Shown: piece by piece, positions 9,154 to 17,583 of the stretch
Position numbering within the stretch: position 1 is the stretch's first letter
How the letters are laid out: each line of letters starts with the position of its first letter
Assembly (NCBI RefSeq): GCF_003259255.1
Contig: NZ_QGOL01000023.1
Span: forward strand, 1-63,126
DNA length: 63,126 nt
From: Algoriphagus litoralis
Lineage (GTDB): Bacteria > Bacteroidota > Bacteroidia > Cytophagales > Cyclobacteriaceae
Reading direction: 5' to 3'
The notes under the pieces: model-generated
What the model was told of the DNA's origin: nothing
Databases searched by the model: none
What the model saw: the letters and a program-made list of their open reading frames with translations, nothing else
Position numbers and translations under genes: made by a program

Positions 9154-9744
9154 ATGAAAAAATTTCTCATCCCTGTAGGTATTATCGCTGTCCTGGGTAT
9201 TTACCTCTATACCAAAGCAGTGGGAAGTTACAATCAGTTTGTCCAATCCGAAGAGCAGGTCAATGGACAGTGGGCCGAAGTGGAGACCCAGTACCAGCGT
9301 CGTGCTGACCTGATACCCAACTTGGTGAACACGGTCAAAGGATATGCTGATTTTGAACAAGAAACGCTGACAGGAGTGATTGAAGCCCGCTCCAAGGCTA
9401 CCTCAATGACGATTGACCCGACTAATCTTACTCCGGAAAACCTAGCAGAGTTCCAGCAGGTTCAGGATCAACTATCGGGAGCTTTGAGCAGATTGCTCGT
9501 GACAGTGGAGCGATATCCTGATCTCAAAGCCAATCAAAACTTTCTAGAACTACAGGCCCAACTGGAAGGGACTGAAAATCGGATCGCCGTCGCCAGAAGA
9601 AACTTTAATGAATCTGTCGTGGCCTACAATTCCAGCATCCGAACTTTCCCAAACAACATATTTGCAGGGTGGTATGGATTTGAAACAAAAGGCACATTCA
9701 AAGCTTCCGAAGGAGCTGAAAATGCCCCAACTGTACAATTCTAA
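9154..9744 (+). CDS. lemA: LemA family protein
   Basis: Membrane-anchored helical-bundle protein of 196 residues, first gene of a three-gene unit with two TPM-domain proteins. One N-terminal transmembrane segment (about residues 4-20) is followed by the LemA core: YNQFVQSEEQVNGQWAEVET, YQRRADLIPNLVNTVKGYA and RNFNESVVAYNSSIRTFPNN. The pairing of LemA with TPM-domain (YgcG-like) proteins is seen in many bacteria; its biochemical role is unsettled. The next gene begins two bases after this stop codon. Confidence 0.92.
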   Translation: MKKFLIPVGIIAVLGIYLYTKAVGSYNQFVQSEEQVNGQWAEVETQYQRRADLIPNLVNTVKGYADFEQETLTGVIEARSKATSMTIDPTNLTPENLAEFQQVQDQLSGALSRLLVTVERYPDLKANQNFLELQAQLEGTENRIAVARRNFNESVVAYNSSIRTFPNNIFAGWYGFETKGTFKASEGAENAPTVQF

Positions 9745-9746
9745 TC

Positions 9747-10181
9747 ATGGCTGAAAAATTATTTTCTCCGGAGGAAAAAGCTCAGATCACCGCTGCAATT
9801 CAGTCTGCTGAGACTCGAACCTCCGGAGAAATCCAAGTTCATATCGAAAATCACTGCAAAGGGAATGTGCTGGATCGGGCTGCAGAGGTCTTTGAAACCC
9901 TGAAAATGTACCAGACTAAAGACCGAAATGGGGTCTTGTTTTACTTGGCAGTGCTGGATCATAAATTTGCGATACTGGGTGACGCTGGAATCAATGCGGT
10001 GGTGCCCAAAGACTTCTGGGAAAGCACCAAGGACCTAATGGCGACCCATTTCCGTGCAGGGAAGTTTACCCAGGGTCTCATCGCAGGAATCCATCAAGCC
10101 GGAGATCAATTGGGAGTGCACTTCCCTTATGATCAGTCCGGCGATCAAAACGAACTTTCCGATGAAATATCCTTTGGCTAA
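9747..10181 (+). CDS. TPM-domain protein (no signal peptide)
   Basis: Small 144-residue protein made almost entirely of a TPM domain: FSPEEKAQITAAIQSAE at the start, TSGEIQVHI, RNGVLFYLAVLDHKFAILGD (about residues 58-77) and a C-terminal helix with AGIHQAGDQLGVHFP. It has no signal peptide or membrane helix, so it probably faces the cytoplasm. It sits between lemA and a second TPM gene and overlaps the latter by 20 bp, which suggests translational coupling. Molecular role unknown. Confidence 0.85.
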   Translation: MAEKLFSPEEKAQITAAIQSAETRTSGEIQVHIENHCKGNVLDRAAEVFETLKMYQTKDRNGVLFYLAVLDHKFAILGDAGINAVVPKDFWESTKDLMATHFRAGKFTQGLIAGIHQAGDQLGVHFPYDQSGDQNELSDEISFG

Positions 10182-10974
10182 GCAGCCAGTTTTCCTCCTG
10201 TTTTTTGTCCTGCTTTTTGGGCAGGCAGCAGCGCAGGATTTTCCTCCAGTACCCAATCCGCCACGTTTGGTGACTGACTTCACCGGTACACTTTCGGCTG
10301 ATGAAGTTACCCGTCTTGAGCAGAAATTGGTGGGGTACAATGACAGCACTTCCACTCAGATTGCCATTGTGCTGATGCGCTCTACGGGTGATTATGAGAT
10401 CGCAGATTACGCACAGCGTCTGGGAGAAAACTGGGGAATTGGCAGCTCTAAAGACAATGGAATTCTGATCTTGGCCGCTATGAGCGACCGAAGGGTATTC
10501 ATTGCCACCGGTAGGGGAATGGAAGGATCAGTGCCTGATGCACTTGCCAAACGGATTGTGACGAATTTGATCACCCCGAATTTCAAAATGGAGCAATATT
10601 ATGTGGGATTGGATCAGGCTACGGACATGATTTTCAAACTAGCTTCAGGTGAATACAAAGCAGAAGAAGTGGAATCAGAGGGAAATCATGGTGGGGCAAT
10701 TTTCCTCCTTTTCCTGTTCATTTTCATTTTTGTTATTCTTCCGCTGATCAAAAACCGGAACGACAATGACAACCACATGGGTGGAAGAGGAGGAGGAATA
10801 GACCTCTGGACCACCATTATGCTAGCGAATTTGCTGAAAGGCGGCGGCGGGAAATATGGAGATTTCTCCTCAGGCCGTGGATCTTTTGGCGGTGGCGGCT
10901 TCGGTGGGGGAGGTGGATTTGGCGGCTTCGGCGGTGGATCTTTCGGCGGTGGCGGAGCTGGAGGAAGCTGGTAA
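10162..10974 (+). CDS. YgcG-like TPM-domain membrane protein with Gly-rich tail
   Basis: Exported membrane protein of 270 residues. It has a signal peptide (residues 1-24, ending GQAAAQ), a TPM domain (about 35-165, with STQIAIVLMRSTGDYEI, DNGILILAAMSDRRVFIATG and GLDQATDMIF), one transmembrane helix (about 178-196) and a cytoplasmic tail ending in a Gly/Phe/Ser-rich stretch. I use the ATG inside the upstream gene (20-bp overlap), because the signal peptide begins there; the frame remains open for 36 more codons upstream. TPM proteins of this shape occur with LemA; in plants the TPM domain protein TLP18.3 acts in photosystem II repair, but no such role applies here. Confidence 0.88.
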   Translation: MKYPLAKQPVFLLFFVLLFGQAAAQDFPPVPNPPRLVTDFTGTLSADEVTRLEQKLVGYNDSTSTQIAIVLMRSTGDYEIADYAQRLGENWGIGSSKDNGILILAAMSDRRVFIATGRGMEGSVPDALAKRIVTNLITPNFKMEQYYVGLDQATDMIFKLASGEYKAEEVESEGNHGGAIFLLFLFIFIFVILPLIKNRNDNDNHMGGRGGGIDLWTTIMLANLLKGGGGKYGDFSSGRGSFGGGGFGGGGGFGGFGGGSFGGGGAGGSW

Positions 10975-11023
10975 ATGAGCTTCTTCGAATTGACCAAAAG
11001 CAAAAAAATCAACAACTTATAAT

Positions 11024-11061
11024 ACAAGAAAAGCGCTCAATCGAGCGCTTTTCTTGTTTTT
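11024..11061. terminator. Bidirectional terminator between the TPM operon and ndk
   Basis: Perfect 15-bp stem (ACAAGAAAAGCGCTC / GAGCGCTTTTCTTGT) with a 4-nt AATC loop, followed by TTTT. The A-rich left arm gives a T-rich tail on the other strand too, which fits the convergent genes on each side. Confidence 0.85.
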
Positions 11062-11082
11062 AGACTATTGGAAAATGAGTAA

Positions 11083-11505
11083 TTAAAGCACTCTTTCCAA
11101 TTGAGAAAAATAGAAATTTCCTTCGATAGCCGCATTCTCGTCAGAATCAGACCCGTGAACAGCATTTGCCTCGATTGACTTTGCAAAAATCTTTCTGATT
11201 GTACCTTCCGCTGCATTGGCAGGATTGGTAGCTCCGATCAGCGTACGGAAATCTTCCACCGCATTGTCTTTCTCCAAAATAGCCGCAATGATCGGTCCGG
11301 AAGACATATACTTACATAGATCCGCATAGAACGGTCTTTCCTTGTGTACTTCGTAGAATTTACCCGCCAACTCAGGGGTCAATTGGGTAGCTTTCATGGC
11401 TACAATTTTGAAGCCTGCCTCTTCGATCATTTTCAGGATAGCGCCTGAGTTTCCGGCGAGAAATGCGTCCGGTTTGATCATCGTGAATGTTCTGTTACTT
11501 GCCAT
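11083..11505 (-). CDS. ndk: Nucleoside diphosphate kinase
   Basis: Cytoplasmic enzyme of 140 residues that equilibrates nucleoside di- and triphosphates through a phosphohistidine. It starts with TFTMIKPDA and carries the active-site segment NAVHGSDSDENA, whose His is the one phosphorylated. Length is normal for the family. It is divergent from the DHH phosphoesterase and FKBP genes; ndk, DHH phosphoesterase and gldI lie together in Flavobacterium as I recall. Confidence 0.97.
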   Translation of the reverse strand: MASNRTFTMIKPDAFLAGNSGAILKMIEEAGFKIVAMKATQLTPELAGKFYEVHKERPFYADLCKYMSSGPIIAAILEKDNAVEDFRTLIGATNPANAAEGTIRKIFAKSIEANAVHGSDSDENAAIEGNFYFSQLERVL

Positions 11506-11535
11506 GGGGTCTTTTGTCTTGGTTTAATTTGGCCG

Positions 11536-11543
11536 CAAAAATA
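11536..11543 (-). promoter_or_regulatory. -7 box of the ndk promoter
   Basis: TATTTTTG on the minus strand matches TAnnTTTG and lies about 30 bp before the ndk ATG. No clear -33 element. Confidence 0.45.
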
Positions 11544-11689
11544 GGAGTTTTCCCTGCATTTCCCTGCCTACTTTCAGAATTTCTCAGCTATGGCATTAAT
11601 TTTCAGCGATATGAGTTCTTTGGGATTTCTGGAAAATTTGCAGACCTTTGCAGGCTACTAAGGCCAGAAGTGCTGCTGAAAAGATATTA

Positions 11690-12724
11690 ATGGAAGCTTT
11701 AGACTCGTTTAAGAAAGAACTTTCCGCACCCAAGAAAATATTCATCACTACCCACGTCAAGCCTGATGCTGATGCACTTGGCTCGTCTTTGGGTTTGGCG
11801 AACTATCTCCTCAAAAAAGGGCACTCCGTGACTGTAGTGACTCCTACCGATTATCCCTCGTTCCTGACATGGATGAAAGGAAATGACGATGTGCTTGATT
11901 TTAGTAATCTTGCCCATAAGGAATTGGCAACAAAGAAGTTGGAAGAGGCCGATATGATCTTTTGTCTGGATTTCTCTGTGTTGGGTAGAGTCAATGAGCT
12001 GGGAGAGATGATCCGTAAATCAGCCGCCTATGTGGTCAATATCGACCATCATCAGGATCCGGAAGACTTCGCTGACTTCAGGTATTGGAGTACCAAGGCT
12101 GCTGCTACCTGTGAGCTGATCTATGAACTGATCGTGGAATTGGGGGATGAGCAAATCATTGACAAAGACATTGCAGAATGCCTCTACGCAGGCATCATGA
12201 CAGATACCGGCGGATTTCGTCATCCGAATACCACCAAAAATGTACACCTTGTCGTAGCAGAGCTCATCGATAAGGGTGCTGACAGCTCACAGATCTCCAA
12301 CTGGATCTACGACTCCAATTCAGTCAACCGTCTGAAATTTATCGGGTTTGCGATTACTCGGCGTCTGGTAGTACGGGAAGACCTCCATACCGCCTACTTT
12401 GTGATCAGCAAAAAAGATCTTAAAAAATATCAAAGCCAAACCGGAGACACCGAAGGATTGGTCAATTATGCCTTATCTTTGGACGGAATCAAAGTCGCTG
12501 CCTTGTTTTCAGAGCGCGAAGACGGCATAAAAATCTCCTTTCGGTCGAGCAGTGATGTAGCGGTAAATAAATTTGCTGCGTCTTACTTCAACGGAGGTGG
12601 ACACAAAAATGCTGCCGGCGGCAAATCAGATTTAAGCCTAAAAGAAACCGTTGACCTATTCGAATCCCTAGTAGAAAAGTGTCAAGACGAGTTATTTCCG
12701 GCTGAAACGATACCTGCCGACTAA
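11690..12724 (+). CDS. DHH/DHHA1 phosphoesterase (NrnA-like)
   Basis: Predicted nanoRNase / 3'-phosphoadenosine-5'-phosphate phosphatase of 344 residues. The DHH domain shows ITTHVKPDADALGSS (about residues 20-34), the metal-binding CLDFS, and NIDHHQDPEDF (about 116). The C-terminal DHHA1 domain carries FNGGGHKNAAGG. Bacterial NrnA degrades short oligoribonucleotides and PAP. I start at the ATG giving MEALDSFKKELS; an in-frame TTG 14 codons upstream adds residues with no family likeness. It is followed by three FKBP lipoprotein genes on the same strand. Confidence 0.92.
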   Translation: MEALDSFKKELSAPKKIFITTHVKPDADALGSSLGLANYLLKKGHSVTVVTPTDYPSFLTWMKGNDDVLDFSNLAHKELATKKLEEADMIFCLDFSVLGRVNELGEMIRKSAAYVVNIDHHQDPEDFADFRYWSTKAAATCELIYELIVELGDEQIIDKDIAECLYAGIMTDTGGFRHPNTTKNVHLVVAELIDKGADSSQISNWIYDSNSVNRLKFIGFAITRRLVVREDLHTAYFVISKKDLKKYQSQTGDTEGLVNYALSLDGIKVAALFSEREDGIKISFRSSSDVAVNKFAASYFNGGGHKNAAGGKSDLSLKETVDLFESLVEKCQDELFPAETIPAD

Positions 12725-12766
12725 GGCGCTCACAACTAACTACTCAGAAAATTCACCTATCCTATT

Positions 12767-13693
12767 ATGCAAAACACCAAAAGCCTAGCGGCAATCCTTG
12801 TTCTGATGTTTGGAGCAAGCACTATTTCCTCCTGTCAGAAGAAAAAAGTCACTGAAAAGGACGCAATCGAATACACGTATATCAATGAAGGTTCAGAAAA
12901 GGCTCCGAATGGAGATTTCCTCCTCTATAACCTTGAAATTACCACCGCTTCGGATTCTGTAATCTACAGCACAATCGATCAGCCTTTTCCAGGGTATCTG
13001 ATGGCCAATGATTCCCTGACTCCGCAAAATGGAATGGACGAAATCTTCCTTTCCCTGAAAAAAGGAGACTCGATCAATTTTCAATCCACTGCCAAAATCA
13101 TTTTCAATGGAAATCAGCCTGAGTTCCTGAAAGAAGACGACATCGTCAAAGTCAAATTGGGCGCCTTCGATGTGAAGACGGATTCTGCCATGCAGGTATT
13201 CTATCAGGAAGTGATGATGGCTGAGCAAATGAAAAGTGCCGAGCGAGCCAAAACACTCGTGGTTGAAGAAGGCAAAACTATCGAAGCCTATGCTGCAGAG
13301 AAAGGACTGAATGTCCAGAAAACAGATAATGGGCTGTACTATGTCATCGAAGAGGAAGGAAGCGGCGAAGCGATTACTCCCGGTACTACCATGTATGTGA
13401 ACTATGCAGGCTATCTGCTGGACGGAACATTGTTTGACACTTCTTGGCCTGAGATTGCCAAGGCTAACAATATCTTCAATGAAGGCAGACCTTATGAGCC
13501 ACTTCCAGTCAATGTGGGCATGGGCCAAGTGATCCCGGGATGGGATGAGGGTTTGTTGCTGTTGAAGAAAGGTTCCAAAGCAAAATTCCTGATACCTTCT
13601 CCACTGGCGTATGGTGAGGCAGGTGCTGGTGCATTGATTCCAGCCAACTCGATTCTTGTCTTTGACGTAGAAGTGACCGATGTACAAAAATAA
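12767..13693 (+). CDS. FKBP-type prolyl isomerase lipoprotein (GldI-like, first of three)
   Basis: Lipoprotein of 308 residues (Cys23 after TISSC) that ends in a complete FKBP domain (about 185-308): VNYAGYLLDGTLFDTS, VIPGWDEGLLLLKKG and the closing ANSILVFDVEVTDV. The N-terminal half (about 40-150: DSVIYSTIDQPFPGY, FLSLKKGDSINFQS, VKVKLGAFDV) looks like a worn second FKBP copy. It likely folds exported proteins in the periplasm. In Flavobacterium an FKBP lipoprotein, GldI, is needed for gliding, and its neighbours are ndk and a DHH phosphoesterase, as here. Which of the three tandem genes is the true gldI cannot be settled from sequence. Confidence 0.88.
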   Translation: MQNTKSLAAILVLMFGASTISSCQKKKVTEKDAIEYTYINEGSEKAPNGDFLLYNLEITTASDSVIYSTIDQPFPGYLMANDSLTPQNGMDEIFLSLKKGDSINFQSTAKIIFNGNQPEFLKEDDIVKVKLGAFDVKTDSAMQVFYQEVMMAEQMKSAERAKTLVVEEGKTIEAYAAEKGLNVQKTDNGLYYVIEEEGSGEAITPGTTMYVNYAGYLLDGTLFDTSWPEIAKANNIFNEGRPYEPLPVNVGMGQVIPGWDEGLLLLKKGSKAKFLIPSPLAYGEAGAGALIPANSILVFDVEVTDVQK

Positions 13694-13728
13694 AGTTTCA
13701 AAATTTAGTTTTAATTAATCCAGAACCT

Positions 13729-14289
13729 ATGAACTACCGCTTGATCGCTTTTGCAGCTTTACTTGTTGGTGCCGTATCAGTTGTCTCTTGTATTGATCCG
13801 GATCAGACAGAAGAAGTAATTCTTGATCAAAATAAAGAAGAGATTGAAAAATACCTTCTCGAAAACCCAATGTCAGGGGTAAAGGAATACAAAGAGGCAG
13901 AAGAAGGTGTTTATATGTTTTGGGAAGTTTCAGTTGATCCTAATTTAAACAGTATAAAATCGCTAGACACAGTCACTGTGGACTACACGGGGAAATTTCT
14001 GAGCAACTCAGTTTTTGATACCTCAATTGAACAAGTAGCAAAGGACAATGGAGTATTTGATTCCCAACGAAAGTATGGACCCTTAAAATTCCCTATTGGA
14101 ACTGGGAGGGGTGCGATCATAGGGTTTGAATTTGCTGTCTCTTTGATGAAACCAGGTGAGAAGGCAACCGTGATTTTCCCTTCCAGATTAGGTTATGGAA
14201 ATCAGGGCCAAGGCAAAATTCCACCAAAAGCACCATTGATTTTCGAATTGGAGCTGATTGATGTAAAAAAAGGACCAAACCATGATTAA
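13729..14289 (+). CDS. FKBP-type prolyl isomerase lipoprotein (second of three)
   Basis: Lipoprotein of 186 residues (Cys21 after SVVSC) with one FKBP domain (about 78-182). It shares with its two neighbours an insertion after the FDTS strand that ends F..xRxYxPL (residues 100-119). The tryptophan at the floor of the FKBP pocket (GW in the VIxGW motif) is Phe133 here (IIGFEFAV), so catalysis may be weak and chaperone action more likely. It follows the first FKBP gene after 35 bp and overlaps the third by 8 bp. Its size fits GldI (about 180 residues). Confidence 0.85.
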   Translation: MNYRLIAFAALLVGAVSVVSCIDPDQTEEVILDQNKEEIEKYLLENPMSGVKEYKEAEEGVYMFWEVSVDPNLNSIKSLDTVTVDYTGKFLSNSVFDTSIEQVAKDNGVFDSQRKYGPLKFPIGTGRGAIIGFEFAVSLMKPGEKATVIFPSRLGYGNQGQGKIPPKAPLIFELELIDVKKGPNHD

Positions 14290-14836
14290 TCGACTTCTTC
14301 CCTTTTTCTTGGTTTTTGCCAGTTTCTCAATGATTGCATGCGAAACCACTAACCCCTTCGATACCGGACCGGCCTATGATGCAGAAGCCAATCTGAAGAT
14401 CGACAGTGCTAAAATTGTCGCCTTTTTGGATACAGCTCAGATTGACAGCCTGTATCGAATCCACGACCCTAGCGGAGTGGTGATTATCGTACAGGAAGAA
14501 GGAGTAGGTACCAGACCAACCTCTAATACAATAGTTTATACCGATTATGTCGGGTCTTTGTTGGAGGGTAGTACTGTTTTCGATACGACATTTGAAGATG
14601 TAGCTAGAGAGAATGATATATTTGATGATAATAGAAATTACACGCCTTTGAGCTTTGTCTTAAACACAAGACAAGTAATAGCAGGTTGGGATATTGCATT
14701 TGCTCGATTAAGACCAGGTTCAAAAGCCGTTTTGGTCATACCTTCAACATGGGGTTATCAAGACGATGAAAATAGGGCTCGGATCCCACCTAACTCGGTG
14801 TTGATTTTTGAGATAGACTTTCTAGGAATAGATTAA
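14282..14836 (+). CDS. FKBP-type prolyl isomerase lipoprotein (third of three)
   Basis: Lipoprotein of 184 residues (Cys20 after SMIAC) with a single FKBP domain. Pocket residues are mostly kept: Y in VYTDYVG, FD in STVFDTT, and W in VIAGWDIAF. The loop segment SKAVLVIPSTWGYQDDENRARIPPNS replaces the usual Tyr-Gly loop with a longer acidic one. It has the same insertion after FDTT as its neighbours. The ATG lies inside the end of the preceding gene (8-bp overlap), which points to coupled translation. A strong terminator follows at once. Confidence 0.85.
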   Translation: MINRLLPFFLVFASFSMIACETTNPFDTGPAYDAEANLKIDSAKIVAFLDTAQIDSLYRIHDPSGVVIIVQEEGVGTRPTSNTIVYTDYVGSLLEGSTVFDTTFEDVARENDIFDDNRNYTPLSFVLNTRQVIAGWDIAFARLRPGSKAVLVIPSTWGYQDDENRARIPPNSVLIFEIDFLGID

Positions 14837-14863
14837 AAAAAAGGGGCTTAGCCCCTTTTTTTA
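14835..14863. terminator. Bidirectional terminator after the FKBP cluster
   Basis: AGGGGC-TTA-GCCCCT hairpin flanked by A8 on the left and T7 on the right, so it can work in both directions. It overlaps the stop codons of the convergent genes. Confidence 0.85.
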
Positions 14864-15444
14864 TTGAATTTCGGAAAAAATACAGGGACTTCTTTCTGAT
14901 ACTTCAGGTAGTCATCTCCATAGTCTACGACCAGATTTTTTTCTTCAAAATAGATCCCAATCGGCAGATAGACCATCAGACATCCCAGATGGATTAAAGC
15001 TCCGACAGTCCCTGACACCAGAAAATACCCAAGAAATATTCCCAACAATCCGACATAGAGCGGGTGTCTTACTTGGGAATACATCCCCGAAATGACCAAT
15101 TCAGGCTTTTGGAGAGTTTTTTTCATTAGTCTAATTCCCAAAAATGAACTCAGGGAAATCTGCTTTGCTGATCGCAACAAGACGATCACTCCCGCAGTGG
15201 CGATCAAATAGCCTGCATATTGACTAAAGGAACCTGGAATGAAAACCTGTTGTACAGGAAGAAACATAACCAGAATCACTATCCCAAAGAACAGAATGAA
15301 GGTTAGAATGGAATAAAACAAACGGTACCATTTGTAGACGATGGGCCATTTGGACTCCAAAATTCTTTTTAACTTGGAAGCAGCAAGTGCTGTATGGAGG
15401 AAGTAAAATAAGCCCCAACTGAGGACCATCAGGAGATTTGACAT
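14848..15444 (-). CDS. Isoprenylcysteine carboxyl methyltransferase-like membrane protein
   Basis: Membrane protein of 198 residues with about five helices and the ICMT/PEMT-type SAM-binding C-terminal motif: GMYSQVRHPLYVG (about residues 123-135) and EEKNLVVDYGDDYLKYQKEVP (about 166-186). Bacterial members methylate small or lipid-like substrates; the substrate here is unknown. It stands alone and convergent to the FKBP genes. Confidence 0.8.
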   Translation of the reverse strand: MSNLLMVLSWGLFYFLHTALAASKLKRILESKWPIVYKWYRLFYSILTFILFFGIVILVMFLPVQQVFIPGSFSQYAGYLIATAGVIVLLRSAKQISLSSFLGIRLMKKTLQKPELVISGMYSQVRHPLYVGLLGIFLGYFLVSGTVGALIHLGCLMVYLPIGIYFEEKNLVVDYGDDYLKYQKEVPVFFPKFNKKRG

Positions 15445-15568
15445 TTGCGAGATTTAAACCCAGTATACAAGAATTTTTATGAAATGAGATTTGGCGAAGG
15501 AATCTCCTACAGAACCGTCTTAAGCAGTTTGAGATTCCATCGGACTATATTAAATCAAGAATGAACAG

Positions 15569-16777
15569 ATGAAAATCGGAATAATCCGTGAAGGGAAAAA
15601 TCCTCCAGACCGAAGAGTGCCTTTTTGCCCTGATCAGTTGAAAGAGCTGAGTGATCGGTTTGGTGATCACTTTAGCTTTGTTGTCGAATCCAGTCCGGAT
15701 AGGTGTTTTTCTGACGAAGAGTATCGGGCTGCCGGCATTCAGGTAGCGGATGATATTTCTGATGCTGAGGTGTTTTTTGGAGTCAAGGAGGTACCTGTTT
15801 TCCGGCTTTTCCCGGATAAGACTTATTTCTTTTTTTCCCATACCATCAAAAAGCAGCGCTATAACAGACCCTTACTTCGGGCCATTTTGGAAAAAAACAT
15901 CCGGCTGATTGACTACGAAGTCCTAAAAGATTCAAGTGGAAGACGTGTGGTGGCCTTTGGTAGATGGGCTGGCATAGTGGGAGCTTACAACGCGTTTTGG
16001 ACCTATGGAAAGAAAACAGCCCTCTACGAACTCAAGCGAGCTTCCGAATGCAGGGATTTGGAAGAATTGAAAAGTGAATTGAAAAATGTTCAGCTTCCTC
16101 CTATCAAAATTGTCGTCACAGGTTCGGGTAGAGTGGGCAGTGGTGTGAAGGAAATATTGGATGCATTAGGCATTCTTGAAGTAGAGGCTCATGAATTTTT
16201 ACACCTCTATTTTGAAGAGCCGGTATTTACTGTACTGAGTTCGGGCCATTACAATAGAAGAAAAGCAGACGGAGGATATGACCGGGAGGAATTTTATGCT
16301 TACCCGGAGAAATATGAAAGTCATTTTTTGAAGTTTGCAGAAACAGGCGAGATGCTGATCGCAGCGGCCTATTGGGACCCGGAAGCACCGCGCTTATTTC
16401 AATTGCCGGATATCAAGTCGCCGGATTTTTCGCTTTCAGTGATCGCAGATGTGACTTGCGATGTCGGGGGCTCTATTCCCACGACCCTTCGTGCATCCAA
16501 TATTCTCGAGCCAGTCTATGACATCGATCGGGAAACTGGTCTTGAAATCGCCGCATTTGGCAGTCAAACCAGTATTTCGGTGATGGCTATTGACAATCTT
16601 CCCTGCGAGCTCCCGAGAGAATCATCGAGAGCCTTTGGTCAGATGCTGGAGGAGTGGGTCATTCCCGCGCTTACGGGGGAAAATGATGCTATTTTGGAGC
16701 GGGCAACAGTGGCCCGAGATGGAGATTTGACGCTTGAGTTTATGTATTTGCGGGAATTTGTTGATTCAGAGGAATAA
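15569..16777 (+). CDS. Saccharopine/alanine dehydrogenase-like NAD(P) enzyme
   Basis: Cytoplasmic oxidoreductase of 402 residues. The N-terminal AlaDH/PNT-like domain starts MKIGIIREGKNPPDRRVPF, where R-x-V-P contacts are typical. A Rossmann domain follows (IKIVVTGSGRVGSG, about residues 183-196). The C-terminal part has VIADVTCDVGGSIPTTLR (about 293-310), as in lysine-forming saccharopine dehydrogenases. Either reductive lysine-pathway chemistry or another amino-acid dehydrogenase reaction is possible. It is followed by a repeat element and deoC. Confidence 0.75.
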   Translation: MKIGIIREGKNPPDRRVPFCPDQLKELSDRFGDHFSFVVESSPDRCFSDEEYRAAGIQVADDISDAEVFFGVKEVPVFRLFPDKTYFFFSHTIKKQRYNRPLLRAILEKNIRLIDYEVLKDSSGRRVVAFGRWAGIVGAYNAFWTYGKKTALYELKRASECRDLEELKSELKNVQLPPIKIVVTGSGRVGSGVKEILDALGILEVEAHEFLHLYFEEPVFTVLSSGHYNRRKADGGYDREEFYAYPEKYESHFLKFAETGEMLIAAAYWDPEAPRLFQLPDIKSPDFSLSVIADVTCDVGGSIPTTLRASNILEPVYDIDRETGLEIAAFGSQTSISVMAIDNLPCELPRESSRAFGQMLEEWVIPALTGENDAILERATVARDGDLTLEFMYLREFVDSEE

Positions 16778-16782
16778 GAAAA

Positions 16783-16918
16783 ATGAAATCGAGCATGACG
16801 AAAACGATACACATTGGCATGATTATCAGCGACCTGTCTACCAGCAGGCAGGTACAAGATTCTCCCGAGGAAAAATCGGGACAGGCTATGTGGCCATATA
16901 AAATCAAATTATAAACAC
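16783..16918 (+). repeat. Intergenic repeat, copy A (before deoC)
   Basis: Copy A of a dispersed family seen four times in this window. It begins ATGAAATCGAGCATGAC and ends AAATCAAATTATAAAC directly before the GTG of deoC. The middle holds two hairpins: CCTGTCT/AGGCAGG at 16833-16852 (one mismatch) and TCCCGA/TCGGGA at 16863-16881. The whole copy is open in one frame as a 43-codon reading frame (16783-16914, MKSSMTKTIHIG...). It shares CATGATTATCAG with copies C and D, and GGGACAGGCTA with copy D. Confidence 0.8.
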
Positions 16919-17581
16919 GTGAAAAATTTACATCGATTTTTGGAATCGACGCTTTTGCGTCCGACCATGACAGACAAAGATGTGGATCTACTGGTCCGGG
17001 ATGCAATCGAGGAGCAGTTTGTAGGAGTATGTGTTCCACCTTTTTGGGTAAAGAAGGTAAAGAGAGACCTCAGAGAGGAGGACATTCAGGTAGTGACTGT
17101 CATTGGATTTCCTTTCGGTTTTGAGGATACAGCTACTAAAGCTGCCGAAGCCATTCAATGCATCAAGCAAGGGGCTGACGAATTGGACTTGGTGTGGTCT
17201 CAGACAGCATTTCACTCGGGGATGAACTGGCCCAAGATCGAAATCGCCCAACTAGCCAAAATCTGCCATGACGAAGAGCGAATCCTGAAAGTAATCATAG
17301 AGACGGCTTACCTCAACCCGGACCAAATCAGGGAAGCTTGTCTGATCTGCCAGGACGCTGGCGCTGATTATGTGAAGACTTCAACAGGTTATGCTCCCAC
17401 AGGTGCAAAAGTGGAAGATATTCAACTCATGCGGGAAGCGCTATTGTCCTCCATGGGAGTCAAGGCAAGTGGGGGAATTAAAACGTTGGAATTTGCTCTG
17501 GAACTTATCAGAGCAGGTGCTGACAGGATCGGAACAAGTTCCGCCAAAGCTATCATGGATGCCTATCGGGTGCAGGTTTGA
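16919..17581 (+). CDS. deoC: Deoxyribose-phosphate aldolase
   Basis: Class I aldolase of 220 residues that cleaves 2-deoxyribose-5-phosphate to glyceraldehyde-3-phosphate and acetaldehyde in nucleoside salvage. It shows the family pieces FLESTLLRPTMTDKDV at the start, VIGFPFGFEDTATKAAEA, DELDLVW, VIIETAYL, and the Schiff-base lysine in ADYVKTSTGYAPTGA. The closing GIKTLEFALELIRAGADRIGTSS binds phosphate. The start is GTG, and a repeat element runs right up to it. It is convergent with the Na/Pi cotransporter, with only two bases between stops. Confidence 0.95.
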   Translation: MKNLHRFLESTLLRPTMTDKDVDLLVRDAIEEQFVGVCVPPFWVKKVKRDLREEDIQVVTVIGFPFGFEDTATKAAEAIQCIKQGADELDLVWSQTAFHSGMNWPKIEIAQLAKICHDEERILKVIIETAYLNPDQIREACLICQDAGADYVKTSTGYAPTGAKVEDIQLMREALLSSMGVKASGGIKTLEFALELIRAGADRIGTSSAKAIMDAYRVQV

Positions 17582-17583
17582 GA

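Noticed and set aside
10859..10970. Tandem GGTGGC-type repeats, considered as a CRISPR-like or minisatellite array
   Set aside because: They are in-frame Gly codons of a coding tail with irregular spacing; no spacers or leader.
10686..11027. Pro-rich 113-codon frame on the minus strand
   Set aside because: It is the mirror of the Gly-rich tail of the TPM-domain protein (GGN codons read as Pro codons).
12893..13687. 264-codon frame on the minus strand opposite the first FKBP gene
   Set aside because: The plus strand has lipobox, FKBP motifs and operon context; the minus frame shows no domain and has a Cys/His/Phe-rich random look.
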